Assembly: GCF_020866905.1 (NCBI RefSeq) | Contig: NZ_JAIVCC010000013.1 | Location: 1-64,000, forward strand | Length of the DNA stretch: 64,000 nucleotides | Source of the DNA: Salinimicrobium sediminilitoris | GTDB lineage: Bacteria > Bacteroidota > Bacteroidia > Flavobacteriales > Flavobacteriaceae | Direction: 5' to 3' | In this document: positions 59,401 through 64,000 of the stretch, piece after piece | How the letters are laid out: the number at the start of each line of letters is the position of its first letter | Numbering within the stretch: position 1 is the stretch's first letter | Made by a program: the position numbers and the translations under genes | The notes under the pieces: model-generated | The model's database searches: none | What the model saw: only the letters and a program-made list of their open reading frames with translations | What the model was told of the DNA's origin: nothing

Positions 59401-60755
59401 TGGATACCAAGTCTGTGAAGGGTTGGGGCCCGGTTAAGCAACACAGGGTGCCCTTTCAACACGTTCTCAAGAATATCCCAAACAACAGGTTCTTTCTTAT
59501 CTATAATTTTCTTGGCAGATTTTACTGTCTTAACAATACCTCTTTCAATAAGCTTTCTTATCACAAAAGGCTTGTAAAGCTCGGCTGCCATGTCTTTTGG
59601 AAGACCACATTCGTAGAACTTCAACTCAGGTCCCACAACAATTACCGAACGTGCTGAATAATCCACACGCTTACCAAGCAGGTTTTGACGGAAACGTCCT
59701 TGCTTACCTTTTAAGGAATCGGAAAGAGATTTCAACGGCCTGTTGGAATCGGTTTTTACTGCTGAAGATTTTCTGGTGTTGTCGAACAACGAATCCACAG
59801 ATTCCTGAAGCATACGCTTCTCGTTACGTAAGATCACCTCAGGAGCTTTGATCTCCATTAAACGCTTCAAACGGTTGTTACGAATAATTACACGACGGTA
59901 AAGATCGTTCAAATCTGAAGTTGCGAAACGTCCTCCATCAAGCGGCACCAATGGACGCAATTCCGGCGGAATGATTGGAATTACCTTCATGATCATCCAC
60001 TCTGGACGGTTCTCGCGGTTTTTATTTGCATCACGAAGCGACTCAACAACCTGAAGTCTCTTAAGAGCCTCAGTCTTACGTTGCTTTGAAGTTTCGTTAT
60101 TCGCCTTATGTCTTAATTCATATGAAAGTTCATCAAGATCAATACGCTGCAGGATATCTATAAGACATTCTGCACCCATTTTAGCGATAAATTTGTTCGG
60201 ATCCTTTTCATCAAGGTAAAGGTTTTCCTGCGGAAGGGTATCCAGAATATTCAGGTACTCTTCTTCGGTAAGGAAATCCATCTTCTTCAACGGCGATCCA
60301 TCTTCATTCTTGGCAATACCCGGCTGAATTACTACGTATCTCTCGTAGTAAATGATCATGTCTAATTTCTTAGACGGAAGACCAAGCAGGTAACCAATTT
60401 TGTTAGGTAAAGAACGGAAGTACCAGATGTGTGCTACAGGAACCACAAGGTTGATATGTCCTACGCGGTCTCTACGCACTTTCTTTTCGGTCACCTCTAC
60501 ACCACATCTATCACACACGATCCCTTTGTAGCGGATTCTCTTGTACTTTCCGCAGGCACATTCGTAATCCTTCACAGGACCAAAGATGCGTTCACAGAAA
60601 AGCCCGTCCCTTTCGGGTTTGTGCGTACGATAATTGATAGTTTCAGGCTTTAAAACCTCTCCGCGTGACTCGGCAAGAATCGACTCAGGAGAAGCTAAAC
60701 CTATAGAGATCTTGTTAAACCTCTGTACTGTATTCTTATCATTATTTCTAGCCAT
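56454..60755 (-). CDS. rpoC: RNA polymerase subunit beta prime
   Basis: A 1433-residue subunit forming one jaw of the RNA polymerase active site. The N-terminal zinc ribbon [21 protein letters not shown] lies near residue 65, the catalytic aspartate triad in [15 protein letters not shown] near residue 460, and the second zinc site in [18 protein letters not shown] near 900. Trigger-loop and bridge-helix sequences ([51 protein letters not shown]) are intact. Length is usual for Bacteroidota, with lineage inserts. It follows rpoB by 64 bp. Confidence 0.98.
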   Translation of the reverse strand: MARNNDKNTVQRFNKISIGLASPESILAESRGEVLKPETINYRTHKPERDGLFCERIFGPVKDYECACGKYKRIRYKGIVCDRCGVEVTEKKVRRDRVGHINLVVPVAHIWYFRSLPNKIGYLLGLPSKKLDMIIYYERYVVIQPGIAKNEDGSPLKKMDFLTEEEYLNILDTLPQENLYLDEKDPNKFIAKMGAECLIDILQRIDLDELSYELRHKANNETSKQRKTEALKRLQVVESLRDANKNRENRPEWMIMKVIPIIPPELRPLVPLDGGRFATSDLNDLYRRVIIRNNRLKRLMEIKAPEVILRNEKRMLQESVDSLFDNTRKSSAVKTDSNRPLKSLSDSLKGKQGRFRQNLLGKRVDYSARSVIVVGPELKFYECGLPKDMAAELYKPFVIRKLIERGIVKTVKSAKKIIDKKEPVVWDILENVLKGHPVLLNRAPTLHRLGIQAFQPKLIEGKAIQLHPLACTAFNADFDGDQMAVHLPLGPEAILEAQLLMLGSHNILNPANGSPVTVPSQDMVLGLYYMTKARKSTEERKVQGEGLTFYSAEEVVIAYNQKRVELNAIIKIRTKDYNEEGKLVSQIIESTVGRVLFNQAVPEVAGYVNEVLTKKSLRDIIGNILKVTSVPETAEFLDAIKEMGYGYAYRGGLSFSLGDIIIPEEKQSMIDDANQQVEGIIGNYNMGLITNNERYNQVIDIWTSTNAGLTELAMKRIREDQQGFNSVFMMLDSGARGSKEQIRQLTGMRGLMAKPKKSTSGGGEIIENPILSNFKEGLSILEYFISTHGARKGLADTALKTADAGYLTRRLVDVSQDVIINEEDCGTLRGVDVAPLKKNEEIVESLGERILGRTALHDVYDPLTNELLVASGVEIDEDIVKKITSAPIESVEVRSALTCEAKKGICVRCYGRNLATNKTVQKGEAVGVVAAQSIGEPGTQLTLRTFHVGGIAGNISEENKLIAKFPGIAEIEDLKTVKGEAPDGSEAEIVISRTSELKLKDEKSGIVLSTSNIPYGSQLFIKNGDKVSKDEVVCQWDPYNGVIISEFAGKIRYENIEQGVTYQVEIDEQTGFQEKVISESRNKKLIPTLQILGKKDEVIRSYNLPVGAHLMVDNDEKIKVGKILVKIPRKSSKSGDITGGLPRVTELFEARNPSNPAVVSEIDGVVSFGKIKRGNREIIIESKLGEVKKYLVKLSNQILVQENDYVRAGMPLSDGSVTPEDILSIKGPSAVQQYLVNEVQEVYRLQGVKINDKHFEVVVRQMMRKVRIVDPGDTIFLENQLIHKDDFTLENDEIFGMKVVEDAGDSENLKPGQLISPRDLRDENSILRREDKNLVTARDVVAATATPVLQGITRASLQTKSFISAASFQETTKVLNEAAVSGKVDMLEGLKENVIVGHRIPAGTGLREYDNIIVGSKEEFDEMLEKKQEVNYN

Positions 60756-60787
60756 AATAAATGGTGCTATCTAATTATTGTAAATGC

Positions 60788-60811
60788 TGTGCAGGGTTGC
60801 GGCCCTGCACA
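60788..60811 (-). promoter_or_regulatory. Hairpin between rpoB and rpoC
   Basis: TGTGCAGGG (60788-60796) pairs with CCCTGCACA (60803-60811) around a 6-nt loop. No T-run follows on the - strand, so it is not a terminator. It may be an RNase processing or pausing site inside the rpoBC mRNA. Confidence 0.5.
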
Positions 60812-60819
60812 ACAAAGCT

Positions 60820-63800
60820 TTATTCTTCTAATCTAATATCTAATCCCAGACCTTTCAATTCGTGCATTAACACGTTAAAAGATTCAGGTAGTCCAGGTTC
60901 TGGCATTGGCTCACCTTTTACAATGGCTTCATAAGTCTTGGCTCTTCCTATTACATCATCAGACTTCACAGTAAGGATCTCACGTAAGGTTGCAGAAGCA
61001 CCATATGCCTCAAGCGCCCAAACTTCCATCTCTCCAAAACGTTGTCCACCAAATTGAGCTTTACCTCCAAGCGGCTGCTGTGTGATCAATGAGTATGGCC
61101 CGATTGAACGTGCGTGCATCTTATCATCGATCATATGCCCTAACTTAAGCATATAAATCACCCCAACAGTCGCAGGCTGATCAAAACGATCTCCGGTTCC
61201 ACCATCATAAAGGTAGGTGTGACCAAATCTCGGGATTCCAGCTTCATCTGTCAATTCATTGATCTGGTCTATAGTTGCACCATCAAAAATTGGAGTAGCA
61301 AATTTTCTACCCAGTTTTTGTCCGGCCCATCCAAGCACAGTCTCATAGATCTGCCCAATGTTCATCCGTGATGGTACCCCAAGTGGGTTCAACACGATAT
61401 CAACAGGCGTTCCATCTTCAAGGAATGGCATATCTTCCTGGCGAACGATACGTGCAACAATACCTTTGTTCCCGTGACGTCCTGCCATTTTATCCCCTAC
61501 TTTAAGCTTACGTTTCTTAGCGATGTAAACTTTAGCAAGTTTGATGATACCAGAAGGAAGTTCATCCCCTACAGAAATAGTGAATTTCTCTCTTCTTAAG
61601 TTACCCTGAATATCATTTTCCTTAATACGGTAGTTGTGAAGAAGATCGGCCACCAAAGCGTTCAGGTGATCATCTGTAGTCCACGTACCTTGTGTAAGGT
61701 GAGCATAATCATCAACTGCGTTAAGCATTTTTTGAGTATACTTCTTACCTTTTGGAAGGATCTCCTCACCAAGGTCGTTCATCACTCCCTGGGCAGTTTT
61801 TCCACCAATAATCGCGAATAATTTATCTACCAGTTCAGACTTTAAAATGGCAAATTTCGCTTCATATTTTTTCTCAAGTGCCGCAACATCTTCTTTATCC
61901 TGAGCTCTCTTACGCTTATCCTTAATGGCACGGGCAAACAATTTCTTGTCTATTACCACACCTCTTAATGATGGCGAAGCTTTAAGAGAAGCATCTTTTA
62001 CATCTCCGGCTTTATCACCAAAGATCGCTCTAAGAAGTTTTTCTTCCGGAGTTGGATCGCTCTCTCCTTTTGGAGTGATCTTTCCAATAAGAATATCTCC
62101 AGGCTTAACTTCTGCACCAATTCTAATCATACCATGCTCATCAAGGTCTTTTGTAGCCTCTTCTGAAACGTTTGGAATATCATTGGTTAATTCTTCGTTA
62201 CCAAGTTTAGTATCTCTAACTTCAAGAGAATATTCATCAATGTGAATCGAAGTAAAAATGTCATTTCTCACAACATTTTCTGAGATCACAATTGCATCCT
62301 CAAAGTTGTAACCTTTCCATGGCATGAAGGCAACCTTCATGTTACGTCCAAGAGCAAGTTCCCCGGCCTCGGTAGCATAACCCTGGCAAAGCACCTGTCC
62401 TTTAGCAACCCTGTCACCTACTCTTACGATTGGCTTCAGGTTGATAGAAGTTCCCTGGTTCGTCTTTCTGAATTTTACCAGCTCATAAGTCTTGGAATCT
62501 GAATCAAAGCTTACCATTCGCTCCTCTTCAGTTCTATCATACTTAATAGTGATCTGGTTTGCATCAACATACTCTACAGTTCCATCTCCTTCAGCATTGA
62601 TCAATACACGGGAATCTGTAGCTACCTGTCTTTCCAGTCCTGTACCTACGATTGGAGAATCAACTCTCAATAATGGTACTGCCTGGCGCATCATGTTAGA
62701 TCCCATCAAGGCACGGTTAGCATCATCGTGTTCAAGAAATGGGATAAGAGAAGCAGAAATAGAAGCGATCTGGTTTGGAGCAACATCCATATAGTGAACC
62801 TGGGTAGGATCAACAACAGGGAAATCACCTTCTTCACGCGCAATTACTCTTTCAGCCTCAATAGTACCATCATCACTCATTGCAATGTTCGCCTGGGCGA
62901 TCATCTTGTCTTCTTCCTCTTCGGCACTTAAATATCTTGGCTCCTCGGTAACATTAACTTTACCGTTAACTACCTCGCGGTAAGGAGTCTCAAGGAATCC
63001 CATTGAATTCACCTTAGCATAAGCCGAAAGTGACGAGATAAGTCCAATGTTTGGACCTTCAGGAGTTTCAATAGGACAAAGTCTTCCATAGTGTGTATAG
63101 TGAACGTCACGTACCTCAAAACCTGCACGCTCACGGGAAAGACCACCTGGCCCTAAAGCCGAAAGTCTTCTTTTGTGAGTGATCTCTGCCAGTGGATTTG
63201 TTTGATCCATGAACTGAGACAACTGGTTGGTTCCAAAGAAAGAGTTGATCACAGAAGACAGAGTCTTCGCATTGATCAAATCTATTGGGGTAAAAACCTC
63301 GTTATCACGTACGTTCATTCGCTCACGAATAGTACGTGCCATACGGGCAAGACCTACACCAAATTGTTGAGACAGCTGCTCTCCTACTGTTCTTACACGA
63401 CGGTTAGACAAGTGGTCAATATCATCAACCTCTGCCTTTGAGTTAATAAGTTCAATAAGGTATTTTACAATAGTAATGATATCTTCACGGGTAAGCACCT
63501 GCTTATCCATAGCGATATCAAGACCAAGCTTTTTGTTCATTCTGTAACGCCCTACTTCCCCAAGGTTGTAACGCTGGTCACTAAAGAACAATTTGTCAAT
63601 AATTCCGCGGGCAGTCTCCTCATCGGGTGGTTCTGCGTTACGAAGTTGACGGTATATATGTTCAACCGCTTCCTTTTCGGAGTTGGTTGGATCTTTTTGT
63701 AATGTGTTATGGATGATAGCGTAATCCCCGGTCTGGTTATCTTCTTTGTGAAGAAGGATGGTTTTAGATCCGGTTTCTACGATCTCTTCTATATGATCTT

Positions 63801-64000
63801 TTTCAAGAACAGTATCACGATCTAATACAATTTCGTTACGTTCAATTGAAACTACCTCCCCTGTATCTTCATCTACAAAATCTTCATACCAGGTATTCAA
63901 TACACGTGCAGCGAGTCTGCGTCCAAGGACTTTCTTAAGTCCGGTTTTGGAAACTTTAACCTCTTCTGCAAGGTCAAAGATCTCCAGAATGTCTTTATCA
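60820..64000 (-). CDS. rpoB: RNA polymerase subunit beta (5' end beyond window)
   Basis: The C-terminal about 1060 residues of RpoB; the reading frame is open through base 64000 with the continuation [20 protein letters not shown] just before the part that begins [13 protein letters not shown], so the true start lies outside the window. The rifampicin region shows [47 protein letters not shown]; the later [13 protein letters not shown] and the C-terminal [50 protein letters not shown] are standard. It is cotranscribed with rpoC, 64 bp away. Confidence 0.97.
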   Translation of the reverse strand, partial: DKDILEIFDLAEEVKVSKTGLKKVLGRRLAARVLNTWYEDFVDEDTGEVVSIERNEIVLDRDTVLEKDHIEEIVETGSKTILLHKEDNQTGDYAIIHNTLQKDPTNSEKEAVEHIYRQLRNAEPPDEETARGIIDKLFFSDQRYNLGEVGRYRMNKKLGLDIAMDKQVLTREDIITIVKYLIELINSKAEVDDIDHLSNRRVRTVGEQLSQQFGVGLARMARTIRERMNVRDNEVFTPIDLINAKTLSSVINSFFGTNQLSQFMDQTNPLAEITHKRRLSALGPGGLSRERAGFEVRDVHYTHYGRLCPIETPEGPNIGLISSLSAYAKVNSMGFLETPYREVVNGKVNVTEEPRYLSAEEEEDKMIAQANIAMSDDGTIEAERVIAREEGDFPVVDPTQVHYMDVAPNQIASISASLIPFLEHDDANRALMGSNMMRQAVPLLRVDSPIVGTGLERQVATDSRVLINAEGDGTVEYVDANQITIKYDRTEEERMVSFDSDSKTYELVKFRKTNQGTSINLKPIVRVGDRVAKGQVLCQGYATEAGELALGRNMKVAFMPWKGYNFEDAIVISENVVRNDIFTSIHIDEYSLEVRDTKLGNEELTNDIPNVSEEATKDLDEHGMIRIGAEVKPGDILIGKITPKGESDPTPEEKLLRAIFGDKAGDVKDASLKASPSLRGVVIDKKLFARAIKDKRKRAQDKEDVAALEKKYEAKFAILKSELVDKLFAIIGGKTAQGVMNDLGEEILPKGKKYTQKMLNAVDDYAHLTQGTWTTDDHLNALVADLLHNYRIKENDIQGNLRREKFTISVGDELPSGIIKLAKVYIAKKRKLKVGDKMAGRHGNKGIVARIVRQEDMPFLEDGTPVDIVLNPLGVPSRMNIGQIYETVLGWAGQKLGRKFATPIFDGATIDQINELTDEAGIPRFGHTYLYDGGTGDRFDQPATVGVIYMLKLGHMIDDKMHARSIGPYSLITQQPLGGKAQFGGQRFGEMEVWALEAYGASATLREILTVKSDDVIGRAKTYEAIVKGEPMPEPGLPESFNVLMHELKGLGLDIRLEE

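Overview
The window is ordinary, gene-dense chromosome of a member of the Bacteroidota, most probably the family Flavobacteriaceae. Three things point there: the closest family matches (DUF4295 behind rpmB-rpmG, DUF3467 behind rpoC, a TonB-receptor-like beta-barrel with a carboxypeptidase-like plug, S9D-type peptidase, P. aeruginosa-type isocitrate lyase), the several promoters of the form TAnnTTTG rather than TATAAT, and the A/T-rich spacers without strong Shine-Dalgarno sequences. I cannot name the genus from sequence alone. No phage, insertion sequence, CRISPR array or secretion island is visible.

Layout. 1-5600 (- strand): a phosphate-uptake operon, phosphate porin - pstS - pstC - pstA - pstB - phoU, with a Pho-box-like direct repeat just upstream of the porin. 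5.8-9.6 kb (+): a TVP38-type membrane protein, a class V aminotransferase, a DUF2459 protein and class I fructose-bisphosphate aldolase. 9.8-16.9 kb (-): rimO, a class IV aminotransferase, an alanine/serine-glyoxylate aminotransferase, isocitrate lyase and malate synthase; a RamB-like regulator reads away from malate synthase at 17.0 kb, and between them lie three TTCGC(A/T)AA repeats exactly 17 bp apart. 18.6-27.8 kb (-): amidase, ftsY, ribosomal proteins L33 and L28, cinA, an Hpt protein, a FAH-family hydrolase, a DEDD exonuclease, a 2-oxoacid dehydrogenase E2 and recR. 27.9-36.2 kb: sodium:solute symporter, CoA-binding protein, a candidate structured RNA, an outer-membrane beta-barrel protein, FabH and an S9 peptidase. 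36.2-49.3 kb: an EF-hand protein, an ABC1 kinase with a TetR regulator, htpG, a TPR hybrid histidine kinase, an S1/P1 nuclease, a decayed alpha/beta hydrolase, a HAD phosphatase, a DUF819 transporter, a DUF4369 lipoprotein and mqo. 49.5-64 kb: tRNA-Thr, queD, idi, prfC, two tandem paralogous secreted proteins, a DUF962 protein, a lipoprotein, a 47-residue membrane protein, DUF3467, rpoC and the 3' part of rpoB, which runs off the right edge.

How genes work together. The porin and Pst transporter bring phosphate across both membranes, with PhoU as the signalling partner. Malate synthase and isocitrate lyase form the glyoxylate shunt; the aminotransferase downstream could drain glyoxylate to glycine, and the divergent regulator is the obvious controller. 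Malate:quinone oxidoreductase elsewhere in the window feeds the same malate pool.

Most genes are core housekeeping. The observations most worth checking are the 17-bp-spaced operator array (16.96-17.01 kb), the decayed hydrolase fused by an ATGA overlap to the HAD gene (44.56-44.75 kb), the candidate RNA with a terminator ahead of the beta-barrel gene (29.73-29.87 kb), a 16-bp copy of the tRNA-Thr 3' end 100 bp from the tRNA, and perfect inverted repeats upstream of the tetR and htpG genes. I did not find a clearly new multi-gene system. All calls are from reading the sequence and from memory of families; no database search was run.
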